Positions 51,417 through 64,000 of a stretch of DNA of 64,000 nt are shown piece by piece. Numbering within the stretch: position 1 is the first letter of the stretch; the number at the start of each line of letters is the position of its first letter. Both the position numbers and the translations under genes were made by a program. This DNA is from Xiphophorus maculatus (lineage: Eukaryota > Chordata > Actinopteri > Cyprinodontiformes > Poeciliidae). The DNA is taken from positions 6,366,501 through 6,430,500 of the forward strand of contig NC_036444.1 of the NCBI RefSeq assembly GCF_002775205.1. Reading direction: 5' to 3'. Below the pieces are notes generated by a model. The model was not told the DNA's origin. It made no database searches and saw nothing but the letters and a program-made list of their open reading frames with translations.

Positions 51417-52560
51417 AGGTGTGAAAAAGTGTTTGCCCCCTTCCCAATTTCCTCATTTTTTGCATGTTTGTCACACTTCAGTGTTTCAGAACATCAAACC
51501 AGTTTAAATGTCAAAGACAGTACAAGTAAACACAAAATGTAGTTTTTAATTTAAGGTATTTATTATTAAGGGAGAAAAAATATAAATCTACATGACCTGT
51601 GTGAAAAACTGATTGCCCACTAAACCTAATAAATGGTTGGGCCACCCTTAGCAACAACAAATGTAATCATTCAGCTTTTTACAGCACTATGGAGGAATTT
51701 TGGCTCACTTGTCTTTGCATTTTTCGAGTATGAACAGTCTTTTTAGGGTCATGCCGCAGAATAAATGGGATCCGGGTCAGGACTTTGACTAGGCCAACCA
51801 AAGTCTTCATTTTGTTCAGAGGTGGTCTTGCCGGTATGTTTTGGATTAATCAATTTGCCGTCTCAAACAGATGGCCGGACATTTTCTTTCAGGGTTTTTT
51901 TGGTTGAAACCAGAATTCGTGGTTCCATTTATCACAGCAGATCTTCCAGATCCTGAAGGAGGTTCATGTTTTGCTGTTGTATGATGTTATTTTTCTGAAA
52001 TGTGGTGTTACATTAACACCAAACGCAACGGGAGACACACCGTTCATTGTTTGTCCCGTCAGTCTGCAGAATGTTTTTCCAAAAGTCTTGAGGATCATCA
52101 ATACGAATTCTGGAAAAATTAAGATGAACATTAAAGTTCAGCCGTATTTTTTCTCTGCCATGCAGCCCCTTTTGTCCACTTTTTTTCTTATGGTGGAGGC
52201 ATAAACTCTGACCTTAACTGAGGCAAGTGAGGCCTGCAGTTCTTCGGATGTTGCTGTGGGGTCTTTTGTGGCCTCTTGGATGAGTTTTTATTGCACTCTT
52301 GGGGTAATTTTGGTCGACCTGCTGCTGCTGGGAAGGTTCACCACTGTTCCATGTTTTCACAATTTGTGGATAAAAGCTCTCACTGTGATTCTCTGGAGTA
52401 CCAAACCTTTAGAAATGACTTTGTAATCCTCAATTCCTTTTTTTCTCATTTATTTTTGAATTACTTTGGATCTTGGTATAATGTCTAGCTTTTTAGGATC
52501 TCATTCCATTTAGTGATGTCTTGACTGAGAATATCCTTTAAGCAGGTATCTTAAATGCCA
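51417..52560 (-). mobile_element. Degenerate Tc1-like transposon with IR/DR end
   Basis: The minus strand at about 52200-52480 encodes a decayed Tc1 transposase N-terminus; the readable parts correspond to the helix-turn-helix and the basic GRP.. linker, followed at 51920-52190 by scrambled remains of the catalytic domain. The left end on this map carries GTGTGAAAAAGTGTTTGCCC (about 51420) and an inner, similar copy GTGTGAAAAACTGATTGCCC (about 51600), the double-repeat layout of Tc1-like elements. The opposite terminal repeat is not seen. Confidence 0.7.
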
Positions 52561-53229
52561 TGTTTCCATTAGCTGCAACCAAGGAATTGTTATTAATACA
52601 AATAGAAGATTTGTCTGTGTAATTTGTTGAAGCCAAGTAGAGTAACCAACCAATAGGCAGAAGTTGAAGCCTTAAGAATCTACCCTCCTCATTTGCATGA
52701 TTTTACTTTTCCACAGTAAAAAAGGGAGATGATAAAAAGATAAAAAGAACAAATGCTTGTATAAGGAAAGGACAAAATAAAATATATAAATTTCTTGACA
52801 AAAATGCATATTTAAGGAAAATGCAAAAGAAAATATTTACATTTCTTGACAAAAACGCACTCATTTTTAATTATGTCCATTTTGGGCCTCCATAGATTGG
52901 GCACCAAAATTGACTCCAGCTAAGGGGCCGACATCTTTGTAAATCCGGCCCTGTCTAACATTCATGTTTTTGGAAGGTGGGAAACATAATATGTCTATAT
53001 TGGATTAAAACAATAAATTGAACTTTAAAGTTTTATCTATTGTATTTCATTGTATAATGTTTTATTATTACTGTTATTATTTTTACTAAGCTGTCATTTG
53101 AATAAATACGACTCCTAGAACAGACCAATTATATATATACATTTGAAATGGCCTAAAATTATTTTTGCTAAAATAATGCGTAAAGTCTGTGGGATAATGC
53201 GCAACTTATTGATGGTTTTCAGCTCAGTC
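52561..53229. other. Intergenic stretch upstream of ube2q2
   Basis: AT-rich, no gene. The stretch 52884-52953 (GGGCCTCCATAG ... AATCCGGCCCTG) looks like one end of a third hAT-like element; the other end is not found. Confidence 0.4.
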
Positions 53230-53353
53230 TCCGGCTCTTTGTTGTTGTTCTCACGCTAACATGCGAGATCCGAAGAACCGACTCCACTGCGCGGTCGCAT
53301 TCCGCCCTGACTTCCCCTCCGCCAGCGGCCTGGTGCTCTGAGATGAGCAGAAG
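53230..53353 (+). promoter_or_regulatory. ube2q2: CpG-rich promoter / 5'UTR of ube2q2
   Basis: CpG density rises sharply against AT-rich flanks just before the start codon, with no TATA box. A short upstream reading frame begins at 53343 and overlaps the main start. Confidence 0.55.
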
Positions 53354-56300
53354 ATGTCGGTTTCGGGGCTGAAGGCCGAGCTGAAGTTTCTGGAGTCGAT
53401 TTTTGACCCAAATCACGAGCGGTTTCGAATAATAGACTGGAAACCCGACGAACTAAGTTGCCAATTCAACGTCACAAGAGAGAAGCTGCTGATCATCCAT
53501 TGCAACATCACGGTGAGTTTGAGGCCAGGCTAGCGACCTGACTATCATCTGAAACCGAATCACTCCTCCGAACCAACCGTGTTTACAAACTGCGAGTTTG
53601 GTGTTCGCTTTTTAAATTTATTTAGTTTTTACATTTGGCGATATATAATTAAATTATTCGACGCGTTGTAAGGCGAAGATAATGCCGTGAAATAGTTGAA
53701 TTCACTTTTTAAATGCACAGAATGCCACCAAAACGTTTGGCAGTAACGACGCTGCGGTAGCTTTTTTGCTAGCATATTAACTGAAAGTAACGCTAGCTTG
53801 CCTGTTAGCCAAAAATAACTGCGTTACCATCTCAAATACGACACATTCCAACTTTATTTTAATAGAAATTGATTTAGTTTGATTAATAAACGAGTTACTT
53901 TTGTTACAAAAGCCTCCCTCCTTGTAAGAGGATTTTGGAAAACATTTTTAACGAATACGTCGTAAGCAGACGTAACGTCCAGAAGCGGTTTAATGGAATG
54001 TTGTTTCCTACCTTTCCAGTAAATAGACTGATCCTATTAGCCAACTTTTGGCACGGCTATGTTACTTTAACACCGTAACATTTTATGGAAACGGTTAGAT
54101 GCCACACACATGTTTAATGAACTATTTTCTGGGTGTATTTATTTTAGGACACAAAGAACGTGTCTCCTAGCACGTCACCAGCTATTATGTCCCCGTATAT
54201 TATTATGGTTTTTAGTCATTTTCAAACTAAAAGCGCTTAAAATCCTATAAGTGTAGATGACAGGTGTAAGAGCTGGATGTCCCCGTTGTTACAGCATTTG
54301 TTTTTTTGTATGCTTCAGGTAGCACAGATGAAGAAGCTCTCTGACATCCTGACCACATCCTTGTTTCTCTGCACAAATACGCACACGCAGTTCAGCTTTC
54401 ACTGAGTTTTGGGGGGTAACAGTCTTGTTTTGAGATCACAGGTAGATGCATCTCAATTGTGTGGTTTTGGTGCACAATGGGCTCGTTAAATAACGAGGCT
54501 ATTGAAAGGAAAAGGTGGAGCTTTGGTTTGTGCTAGACCAGGTTTGCTGGGAGGCCCCAGAGGTAAATGTTTGCACAATTGCATAACTATTACAGTTTCT
54601 TACTATAGTTAAAAATTGGATATGTTAGGGACAAAACTATGTATATTACATAAAATTATTATTCTTATTTTTAATTAAGACAATTGGATGCATAAAACTA
54701 TATTTGGCAAATGTATTTGTGTAGCACATTTTGTGTACCAGATAATAAAAGAATTTCAAGTTTAAAAACACAGGTGTGAATTAAACAAGATAAAACAAAT
54801 TAAATACAAGAAAGAAAATTAAATTAGAAAAGAAAGGACATAACTAAATATTGAATTATGAACTGTCCAATTCTAATTCGGAGCCACATTTTCTCTTTGC
54901 TGCTGCAGAGAGAAATGAGTCTAAAGCAGGAAAAAACTAAATTTATTTCTGTTTTTAGATTTTAAAACAAAAAAAGTCATTTAACTTTTTCAGATGATTA
55001 AAAAAAACTTTATTTTGTATGAAGACGAAGAGGGGCTAGCTGAGTGAACCGTTTTCATAAATATTGAAAACAAAAGATTCATATACCACTAAAAAATAAT
55101 ATGCAGAAATAGTTTAAAGTTAAAAAAAAGATTCATTTTAAAAGTCTTGTCCTTCTGGCTCCCTTCTGTTGTGAATATTTTATTCTGATTTTGCATGAAA
55201 ACACACAATGGAACTTCTAAAACCCACCATTTTAATGATTTTTATAATTAAAACCTTTCTGATTTGGCTGCAAGGTCGAAAGAGCCACAAGCTGAAAACC
55301 CTCAGTTTAATTAAAATGTATCAGCTTCATAACTTTATTTAATTTTGACATTAACATAGGATGTCAAAATTAAGACCTTATCAATTCAGCCGTACAAAAA
55401 TAAATACAGAATAAGAAAAAGCACATGTGGTTTTTTGGAATAACATTCATTAACACAATTTAGGATCTCAAGTCCATTCAAAATATTTGTCATATAGTCT
55501 CCCATATGTGAGGAAATACTTCTTAATGACTAGCAAAACATCTTAATGACACTTTGAAATGTTTCCTAATGCTCTGAGATTTAGCATAGTCAGATTTATT
55601 AGTGTTAGCACACAGAGTAATGAGTCTACATTTAAAATGACCTGATATAAATAAAGCCAACTTTATTTATAAGCACTTATACAACATTAAAACTGACCAA
55701 ATGGCTAAACAAATCATATAAAAACATCAGAATAAATTGCATAAAAGCTATTACACATTAACCATTCTGGGTGTTTTTGGTTGATACTGATATTGGTTTT
55801 GTTTTAGGTTAAATTACCTGATTTCAATCTTTTTCTGATTAAGTTCTTTGTTGCTTCCTAATTGTGAGATCGCCGCCCAAGCAGTTCTCAGCGGTGTTGA
55901 TTCTGCACCAAGAGATATTATGATAATAGCTTTACTCTGCATTGTCCAAACCTAATGTCGTTCAAGGCTGTTCGTGTTGAACTGCTCAGATTTGTCTCAA
56001 TCATATGAGATGCTCAGTCTTTAAAACCTTCAGTGATCTGATGTTTCTTCAGATTGGTTCCAGTTATGCTGTCAGAAGTGCTCCTGCACGATTCTGGCAA
56101 CATTATTTTAACTCTTAAGCCAGCAAAATACGACCAGTCTGCCTTTTAAGTCGAACTACGGATATTATTTGATCCCAAACAAGCAGCAAAATGTTTAAGA
56201 TATTTCCTTTCTTATGCTTTATGTAGTAAATGTACGGGAGGATAATAAAACAGAAATGTAACTGTAATATTTTCTGTAATAATTGTGTGAGTCTTGATAA

Positions 56301-59300
56301 CACTGTCATCATATTTACAGCTTGGCAAATCTGCAAGAATACTTAATGCATGGGGGTTTGCAAAAAAGGGGCTGACTTACTGAAGGCTGTTATTATTTAT
56401 CTAATTACAGGAAATTAAATTGTCACCAAAAATATGGAGACAAGCCCCAAAATTATTAAAAGCCTCCTGCCACTTTCACTGAATTTAATCGTTTTTGTTA
56501 CAGGAGGCATGTTGTGACCTATTTCAATCTCGTGTTTTCCTTTTCCGTTGATTATCGACAGCGCTTTAAACCACATACATGTAGAACAAACGTTTGCGTA
56601 ATTGTGAAAACTGTGGGCTGAATTCATGTTTGATGTGAGACTATATAGATAGTAAGTTGTACTCAAGACTGAAAAGTAAGGCTCACTTTAAAATCAAGCT
56701 CTGAACTTGCAGATGTTGCAGACGTCTTTTGTGTTCAATTCTAAATTTATGATCCTCTAAGCTGAACAAAGTGCAACATTAATTATTTTCATCTGTAATT
56801 TGATCATTTAACAGGCCTTGTGTGAAATATTAAAGCTGTAAAACTTTCAACAGGCTGAAGTATTCAATTTAAGGTGATTTAGTCATTGTTCTACAACAGG
56901 GATGTCCATAGTGTGGGCTGTGGGCCATCTGTGGCCCTTTAAATTATTTTTTAAAAGTCCTCACTGCAAGTTAAGAATGGCAACAATTTTGCCAACAAAA
57001 CCAAAAACAATTCATGACCCCAAAAATCTTTGAATTGTCAGTTTTTCTTTTTATTAAAAATATTTGAGCCAATCAGAACGAATAAATGGCAATAAACAGT
57101 TCTAGTTATACATATACAGCTATAAATACACTTAATACTGATGAAATGATGCATAAAAAATTACAATGCACCAATTCTAGTCCTTTTTTTTGCTGCTTTA
57201 TCAACTAAACGAAAAAGAAAATTAAATAAAAAATAAAACTAAACAACAAACCCACCTCAGCTCCCCAAAGTCAACACAAAAAAACAAAAACCTTAGATAT
57301 TTATACCTATATTCATAATCAATGCAGAAAATCTCAATTACAGGCACCATCAGCTGGGCAAAACCTCTAAGTTTGAAAAATAGGAAAGAAAACAATCTTT
57401 GTTTTTACTTTTAACAAGACAACAGTCTGATGCCCTTCTTTTGCTGTGGATCTATAATGATATTCAGATTTCACTAAAAAAAACATGTTTATTATTGAAC
57501 ATGTAAAAGAAAAAATTTAGTGAATTTTTGACCTGCCTGTAGTTTTGATTTGCCAGTTTTAGTACATATTTGGTCACCACTGTGTTAAACAGTTTAATTT
57601 CATCGGTTCCTTGAAACATTTGAGTTTTGAATTCTCGCTGAACCATGTCAACTTTTTAAGAACGCGTCGGTCAGTTTCCTGTCGAACACAAAGCTTTCAG
57701 GCACGCTGACTCAAGATGAAACTCTGTTGAACAAATTAAACCTCAAAACAGTCATAGCTGTTGTTGTTTCTCCACATCATTCTGGTGTTTTGTTAAAAAA
57801 TAACAGAACTTTTAAGCTTTGTTAAAAGATATATTTCAGATCAGTCTATTTTTAACTCTTGTAGCTCTGCAGTTTTTATCTCTACATTTAATCTGGATTA
57901 GACGTATAAATCGACATCGTTTATAGCCAGTGTAGCGTTGTTTCAGGGTTTAAGGTGACATCTTCACATTCAGCCTGAAGCTTTTTCTTGCCCAATGTAA
58001 ACAGAAGTTTGCTGAAACTACAGATCTAATTGCAGCGTTGGAGCCTCTTGTCATTCATGCTGGAGGTGTTATTTCTCTACATCACACTGAGGCCGAATCC
58101 TCTCGTTCAGTGGGTGGCTACGTGGGCTGGAACATTTGGTTTGAAATAAACCTTGACTAGTTTTATGTAAATGTCACCATCTTTACTTCAAACCACAATT
58201 TTGGTCTCTGAAAAGCACACAATAAAATTGAAACTGGACACTTATCCTCAAAGAAAATTCAATAACAAAACAAAATAGAACAATTTATACACTATTTTAT
58301 ATCTGTATGATATCCACGTTGATAGTTAATAATTCTCCAGCTTCGCTTTCTTGTGGTTTAAGACTGTTATGGAAACGGTCTGAAAAATCCCCTGGTATTA
58401 TAACCCAATAATAGGCTACCATAATGTCCTGCTACACTATGCAGAAACTCAACTGGGCAATGATTAGTGCAACATCTGAACTCTTATCGTGTTTTTGTTT
58501 GCAGTCAGAAGTCTTAATTTTTTCATTTTTAAGTGTGAAAAAGAACAAAAATGACCCTGAGGTTATAATTCTGACAAAATTAAGAATGAAGACACGATAT
58601 GCTTTGGGTCCGTTGATTATGACTCTGACTCGGGCAAAGAAATGGGACAGATTATGGCTCCCGATTTATTAAAAATGATTGATATCCTGCTGGTAGCTTT
58701 TATTTTTCAGTGATATTTAAACTAGGAAAGCAACTAATGAACATTTTAGTAACTTGCTGCTATCTACTGCTTTTTCTATCTGATGCTTCTGCTCTTTCTA
58801 TTCGGTTTATTTTGTTCTTTTACTGTTGTCTATTAATTGATTTTATTTTGTCAAGAAAGGTGCCTATAAGTAAAATATACTATTATTATTATTAATCTAT
58901 CCATTATTATGATGTTTAATTGGATAAAGAAAATGACACAAACTGTAATTTTTAAAAAAAAATTAGGCTTTTTTATATGCAATATTAGAAATACATTACA
59001 CTGGATGATAAAACTTTCCAGTTTGGGGTTTTGGTCTCCACCAGCCCTTTTTTTGAAGGACAATTTTGTTTACAAAGATCTCAAATTAATTTTTTTTAGT
59101 TGTTTTAGTTGTTTTATTTATTTTGGATATTTAAAATGTCTTCCAGTTCCAGTGTTAAATGTTTGTTAGAATTTAAGGTTTATTGATGAGAAAGTGCTTT
59201 TGCATTGTGATCCCAGTTATATTGCTTTAAAATGGTCTTAAAGCAACAACATTAAAACAATAACTTCAGGGACAATTTATCGTCCCGCAATGTTTAATGT

Positions 59301-62300
59301 AACAGAACAAGAATAAACTATTAATATTCTCAATCCCTTCATGAAATGTCCAATAGCAGATGACTTTTTCATACCTGAAAAGTCTGGAATTAAATGGCCA
59401 AAATTGCAAAATTCGCATCAATGGAGGGGTGAAATGACCAACAGCCTCTAAATTTGTCCCTTATTGCCTCTCTTACAGGAATCGTACCCATCAACGTCCC
59501 CGATATGGTTTGTTGACTCTGATGATCCCAGCCTGGCTGAAGTATTGGAGCGCCTGGAGGATGTTAGGAAAGGCAGCACGTTGGTACGTTGCCTCCTACC
59601 AGGGGCAAAATGAATTTCACATTTTCATCTGCAGTTTGGTTCACATTCATTCTGTGTAAAGGTACTAAGATCACAGCTTAGAGGGGTGGTATTAAGTACA
59701 ATTAACTTTTTTGATTTACATCATGTTATAAAGTTATTCCCTCATCAAAAACATACCTGGAGAGTTGCCCTGATTCTTTCATGCATGTTTGAGAAATCCT
59801 TTGATCTCCATGGCAACCATTTACCTGTGCAAAACACCTGGGTGGACCTAGCCCCGCCTTCGAGGTGCAGCTCCTCCTCAGAACTGCAGTTTCCAAGCGT
59901 CAGAGTTTCGACATTACAGAGCACTCATCCCACATGATCCCCCCACTCAACTCCTTCAGACTAGCCAGCAGCAATTGGCGCCTGGTGGCACTGCACACCT
60001 GCTGAGCTCATTATAGGAGCTACTTCTCAGGGAAACGCTGGTGAAAACATTGTTAAAGGGTTAATAGAGGAGTGATGTTGTGATAACTTTCTGAAGGCAG
60101 AGGTTCAAAAAGAAAGTTTTTAAAGAGACAGAAGCCCAATTTCAAGGCGTTGAATTACAACGTAAAATTTCTTTTAAGTCATATTTGATATACATAATTT
60201 TTCTAACAACTGAAGTTAACATGGTTACTTTATTCTGCCATAAAATGGCACTGTGGGCCACAATACAGCCCCTTTAATAACATCTTGGAATGTTTTTATT
60301 AACAAATGTTGCTATGTATCATCCCAATTTAAACACTAAACACTGGTTATTTTTAAAGTCCCTTAAGACGACCTTTGTTGTGAATTGGCGTTTTTTTTTT
60401 TTTTTTTTTGTAACCCCTCCAGGGGGTCTTTTTGTGGGCTCTAGTGTCCCTTTTCATGAAGTAGGCTGACAGGAAAGGGGGAGGGAGAGGGGGGAAGACA
60501 TGCGGTAAATGTCGCCGGGTCCGGGAGTCGAACCCGCGACAGCCGCGTCGAGGACTTGAGGCCTCCAAATGTGGGTCGCGCTAACCCCTACGCCACCACG
60601 GCACGCCCCGTGAATTGGCGTTTTATAAATAAACTAATTTCAGTTATTTTCCATGTATTAATAGCCTGTTATATTTTTTTACTTTCCAGCTTCTTCAGCA
60701 ATTGAAGCGGCTTATTTGTGATCTCTGTCGGCTTTACAATCTGCCACAGCATCCAGATGTGGAAATGCTGGACCAGCCTTTACCTGCTTGCCCGATCACA
60801 CAAGAGCGCAAGGTGGGCTCAGAAAACGAGAGCCGTGTTTGTCAAAATCAGAAATTCAGTTTGTTAACTCGCATTATTTTACTCTGCAACAGCATGGGCC
60901 AACAGATGAGGTGACATCTGAAGAGGAAGAGGAGGAGGAAATGGGAGAGGTTCCTATAAACGCTTCTGATCAAATTTGCATTATGAGACGCCGTCTTACC
61001 CAGTTAATTTAATTTTCTAACTTAGTTTCATGCTGTAATCTGTCGCAGCAGGACATAGATCTGGACCAAGACCTGGACCATTACGACATGAAAGAAGAGG
61101 AACCCCCAGAGGGTAAAAAGTCAGAAGATGACGGAATAGAGAAAGAAAACCTGGCCATCTTGGAAAAAATACGTAAAAATCAGAGACAAGATCACTTGAA
61201 TGTAAGATCCTCGTCTGTCGTTTTTACTTAATCAGAACAAAACCAGTAACTGGCTAAATGTTACATTTACCTGAATATTTTTTTTGAAAAACATGTACTC
61301 TACGCTGTACTTGAGTAATTTTATTACGAATTATCACTACTGATACTTGAGCAAAATTCCTAGATACTCGACCAAATGTGAGTGACTTCACTGAATGGAG
61401 AATAATTATGTTTTAACCAAAGATTTACCAGACAAACAACTGCAATTCCTGTTGAAGTTTTATAATGAAAGAAATTTCTCTTTCGCCTGATTTTGTACGG
61501 CTGGACAATATGGCTGAAAAACTTATCATGATACAAGCGTTACATACCAGTCGATAGCGATAATTATTGATGAGGTTTTTTTTTTTTAATTATTTTAAAA
61601 TATATGAAATACTACCAAACTGGTGGGGGTGGGATTTTCCAGTTTTATCCACAGTTTTCACTCCACACCATTGTTTATTTTTAAGCAGTTATGAAGCACA
61701 GTGCCAAAAACGTTGAACTGCTGATGTGGCAGTCACTCAGCAGGTTGTTGCTAGGCAACCACAGAAAGAGTGAGGGACTCTGCCTTGAGTAATTGCTTGT
61801 ATTTAAGTAAAAACATGTTGAAGAGGTTCTACTCTTACTTGAGTACAGTTTTTGAGTGATCTTCCCACCTCTAATAATAACTCTGATTGTACTCAGACAG
61901 GGTAACTTTAACTTTCTGGAGTTAATATCTAAGAACTGCATATCTGTCCATGTTGAAACTCTTTAATTAGATACTTAATTAAATTGCAGGGCGCCGTTTC
62001 TGGTTCAGTTCAAGCCTCGGATCGCTTAATGAAGGAACTCAGGGAGATCTACAGGTCGCAGAGTTACAAGACCGGTAAGGTCACCTATCATTCACTCCCT
62101 GTAGCTTTTACTCTAAAACATTGAAGAAGGTGAATGAATTTTTTTCCTGCTAATTTCTCAGGTATTTATTCAGTCGAACTAGTCAATGACAGCCTTTATG
62201 AATGGCACGTCAAGTTAAGGAAGTAAGTTCTACCTTCGGCTTGTTGTTTTAAACTGATCTGTGTCTGATAAGCTTCTCTAATCTGCTGGATCTGATTCTG

Positions 62301-62864
62301 TTCAGGGTAGATCCAGATAGTCCATTGCATAGCGACTTACAGGTTCTAAAAGAAAAGGAAGGAGTGGACTTCATTCTGCTCAATTTCTCTTATAAAGTGA
62401 GTCAGGAGGAAACATTTGTATTTTCTTAGTGGGAGAAGGGTGGACATATTTTCTCACAACTGACCTTTTTCTCTGCTGCCTGACAGGATAATTTTCCTTT
62501 TGACCCTCCTTTTGTACGGGTTGTCTCTCCCGTGCTTTCTGGAGGGTAAGTTTACTGTTATAGTTATGCTGTTCACGCCTTGACAAAGTATTCATTAATT
62601 AAAACCATGAATGATGTTTGTTTCCAGCTATGTTCTAGGAGGAGGAGCGTTGTGCATGGAACTTCTCACAAAACAGGTATGTTCACAAATCTCTTACAAC
62701 GTCTATAAGTTTCATCTCTGGTGGTTAGAGAGCCTTATTCATTTATTCATATGTGTGTGTGCTTTTAGGGCTGGAGCAGTGCCTATTCAATAGAATCTGT
62801 TATTATGCAGATAAATGCAACTCTGGTTAAAGGCAAAGCCAGAGTGCAGTTTGGAGCCAATAAG
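53354..62864 (+). CDS. ube2q2: Ubiquitin-conjugating enzyme E2 Q2 (ube2q2), 3' end outside the window
   Basis: E2 enzyme that carries ubiquitin as a cysteine thioester and passes it to substrates. Eleven coding exons: 53354-53512, 59479-59583, 60690-60812, 60893-60949, 61049-61201, 61990-62074, 62162-62222, 62306-62396, 62487-62545, 62628-62676 and 62769-62864, with GT-AG borders and consistent phases, about 346 codons. The N-terminal RWD-like part opens [18 protein letters not shown]. The middle has [10 protein letters not shown] and [20 protein letters not shown], and [20 protein letters not shown] leads into the UBC fold. The catalytic Cys is in [18 protein letters not shown], spanning exons 10-11. 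The last exon present ends [10 protein letters not shown]; the family's final 30 or so residues (NQY.. onward) are not found before 64000 and must lie beyond. UBE2Q1 is the main alternative, but its long proline/glycine-rich N-terminus is absent. Confidence 0.95.
53513..59478 (+). other. ube2q2 intron 1
   Basis: Nearly 6 kb without a supported exon. It holds a MITE-like element on the minus strand at about 58900-59300 and, near 56900-56960, a dispersed-repeat end (GTGGGCTGTGGGCCATCTG). The remainder is AT-rich unique sequence. Confidence 0.7.
58900..59300 (-). mobile_element. CACAATAA-TIR MITE-like element in ube2q2 intron 1
   Basis: Reverse-orientation copy sharing GGATGATAAAACTTTCCAGT, AAGGACAATTTTGTTTACAA, AAAATGTCTTCCAGTTCCAG and GGGACAATTTATCGTCC with the 9289 and 32549 copies. 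The outer ends are poorly kept. Confidence 0.6.
59680..60035 (-). repeat. Dispersed repeat shared with the MITE at 14619
   Basis: ATCATGTTATAAAGTTATTC, CTCCATGGCAACCATTTACC and GTGGACCTAGCCCCGCCTTC match the complement of 14755-14915. No obvious terminal repeats; it lies in ube2q2 intron 2. Confidence 0.6.
60395..60609 (-). mobile_element. tRNA-derived SINE
   Basis: On the minus strand the head has an RNA polymerase III A box (TGGCGTAGGGGTTAGCG) and B box (GGTTCGACTCC), a tRNA-unrelated body and a poly(A) tail (poly(T) on the plus strand at 60395-60409). A perfect 15-base target duplication, GTGAATTGGCGTTTT, flanks it at 60380-60394 and 60610-60624. It sits in ube2q2 intron 2, antisense to the gene, and looks recent. 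Confidence 0.85.
61497..61800 (+). mobile_element. GAGCTGGACAATAT-type dispersed repeat in ube2q2 intron 5
   Basis: GGCTGGACAATATGGCTGAA, AGTTTTCACTCCACACCATT and GTTGCTAGGCAACC align with 49595-49940 and 63588-64000. Non-coding. Confidence 0.65.
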
Positions 62865-63587
62865 GTACGGTGTCATCATGATTCAGTGTCCTAAAAACAA
62901 AGTTTTGGACCTTCAAGTTGTTCATTTTTAAACAGTCAACATCCAGTATGTGGGGATTTAATTCAGTATACTACATACATTCAAATTAAACCCAGTTATC
63001 AAACGATGCCTAGTTGTCTCTTAAAGAAACCCAGAGCCCAACAGAACGCCAGACCTCTTCTATGGAGAGGAAATCGTAAAGCTAAGAGTTCAAATAACGG
63101 CAAATAATGCAGGTTGGAGAGCAGTAGAAGAAATTAGTGGAGCGAGGAAATGTGGTCAGTTTGTTCTCCAGCAGCAGCCAAACATTCAAAACTTCATTCA
63201 AACGTAGCCTGGGCTTTGTAAAAACAAATATCTTACCCACATTGTTTAAAAAAAAATACGGTACACAGGATCAGTTTTAGAAATGTTTTCATCCACATGA
63301 ACCCACAGCCACTCAGGGTTGATTTAAACATGCCAAACCTATAGGGGGCAGTGTAGCACAAAGCTAAAACCTATGTCAGCCAATCAGATTGCTCCAGAAA
63401 AACCACAACTTCCAGTTAGGAATCAAGCATGGCGTCAGGATGGTCATAGGTGTGGAAAGAGAGATTAGTTGAATTGCAGCGTATTAAAATCTAAAATTAA
63501 TAAATCGCAACACAACGCCTTTTGGGAATCATGTTGACGCAGGTATGGAGTTTTCTCAAATCTTCACTTTTGTGTGGAGTTTTTATT
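62865..63587 (+). other. ube2q2 intron 11, part
   Basis: Begins at the GTACGG donor. No further ube2q2 exon is found up to the window end. Confidence 0.6.
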
Positions 63588-64000
63588 AGAGCTGGACAAT
63601 ATGGCTGGAAAACATATCACAATATCAGCGTTTCATATTGATAATTACTGATTAGATTTTTTGTTTTTAATATGTGAGGTGCTGCCAAGCGGGTGGTGTG
63701 ACCATTCTGGTTTCATCCTCAGTTTTCACTCCACTACGTTTTCTTTTTAAGCCACTGAAACTGCTGCTGCGCAAATTACTGAACTGGTCGTTGCTAGGCA
63801 ACCAAAGAGTGAGTGAGTTGATTCCATCAACTTTGCTTAGCTCACCATGAAAGATTGAGCAACTGAAATCGTTCCTCTAAAGCCTACTTCCCCCAGAATG
63901 CCATGCGGTTGTGGATCTAAGCTCAGTGAAATTATTGAATATTCTGTCAGATGTATTGGCTATTGATACTGATCACGTCTCTATCTCGATATATATTGTT
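63588..64000 (+). mobile_element. GAGCTGGACAATAT-type dispersed repeat, right edge
   Basis: The fullest copy: GAGCTGGACAATATGGCTGG, AGTTTTCACTCCACTACG, GTTGCTAGGCAACCAAAGAG, CCCCCAGAATGCCATGC, GATCACGTCTCTATCTCGAT. It reaches the window end, so its right terminus is not seen. Confidence 0.7.

Noticed and set aside
51971-52488. Plus-strand frames of 70-77 codons
   Set aside because: They run antisense to Tc1 transposase remains; no plus-strand gene features.
60395-60609. Possible functional tRNA gene
   Set aside because: A and B boxes are present, but the poly(A) tail, unrelated body and target duplication identify a SINE.

Overview
The window is vertebrate, almost certainly teleost, genomic DNA: AT-rich, with short GT-AG exons, long introns and fish-typical mobile elements (a Rex3-like LINE with a GATG tail, Tc1-like fragments, hAT-like elements, many MITEs, a tRNA-derived SINE). 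The neuroplastin and UBE2Q2 genes near each other recall human 15q24. No species can be fixed from the sequence; a percomorph or atherinomorph fish is a reasonable guess.

Layout. (1) 1-21.7 kb: a palindrome-rich AT satellite at the left edge, then the complete neuroplastin gene (nptn) on the minus strand. It has eight coding exons, 397 codons for the three-Ig form, a skippable Ig1 exon, a conserved 12-nt alternative acceptor near the C-terminus and a probable extra 3'UTR exon. (2) 22.4-46.5 kb: a tandem array of four short genes of the CALHM (calcium homeostasis modulator, formerly FAM26) pore family, here called A, B, C and D, all on the plus strand. Each has one large coding exon and one small one, split at the same place just before TM4. 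A and B lie in units repeated at about 6.1 kb; C and D are near-identical recent copies. A promoter cassette (inverted CCAAT plus TATA-like box) recurs four times. The array is invaded by two hAT-like elements, a Ty3-type element with PNMA-like Gag and protease but no visible polymerase, a Rex3-like LINE nested inside it, and an 816-bp solo-LTR-like insertion. (3) 47.8-51 kb: an intact single-exon UDP-glucuronosyltransferase of the fish UGT5 type on the minus strand. (4) 51.4-52.5 kb: a decayed Tc1-like transposon. (5) 53.35 kb to the right edge: the E2 enzyme gene ube2q2 on the plus strand, eleven coding exons present and the last exon(s) outside the window.

The CALHM-like array is the most unusual part. 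All four products keep the family cysteines and four membrane segments but have almost no cytosolic C-terminal domain; B instead ends in two extra hydrophobic segments; C has lost the start codon used by D and sits beside mobile-element debris; and promoter cassettes and coding copies have become uncoupled. The nptn, UGT and UBE2Q2 products have no evident joint function; they are simply neighbours.
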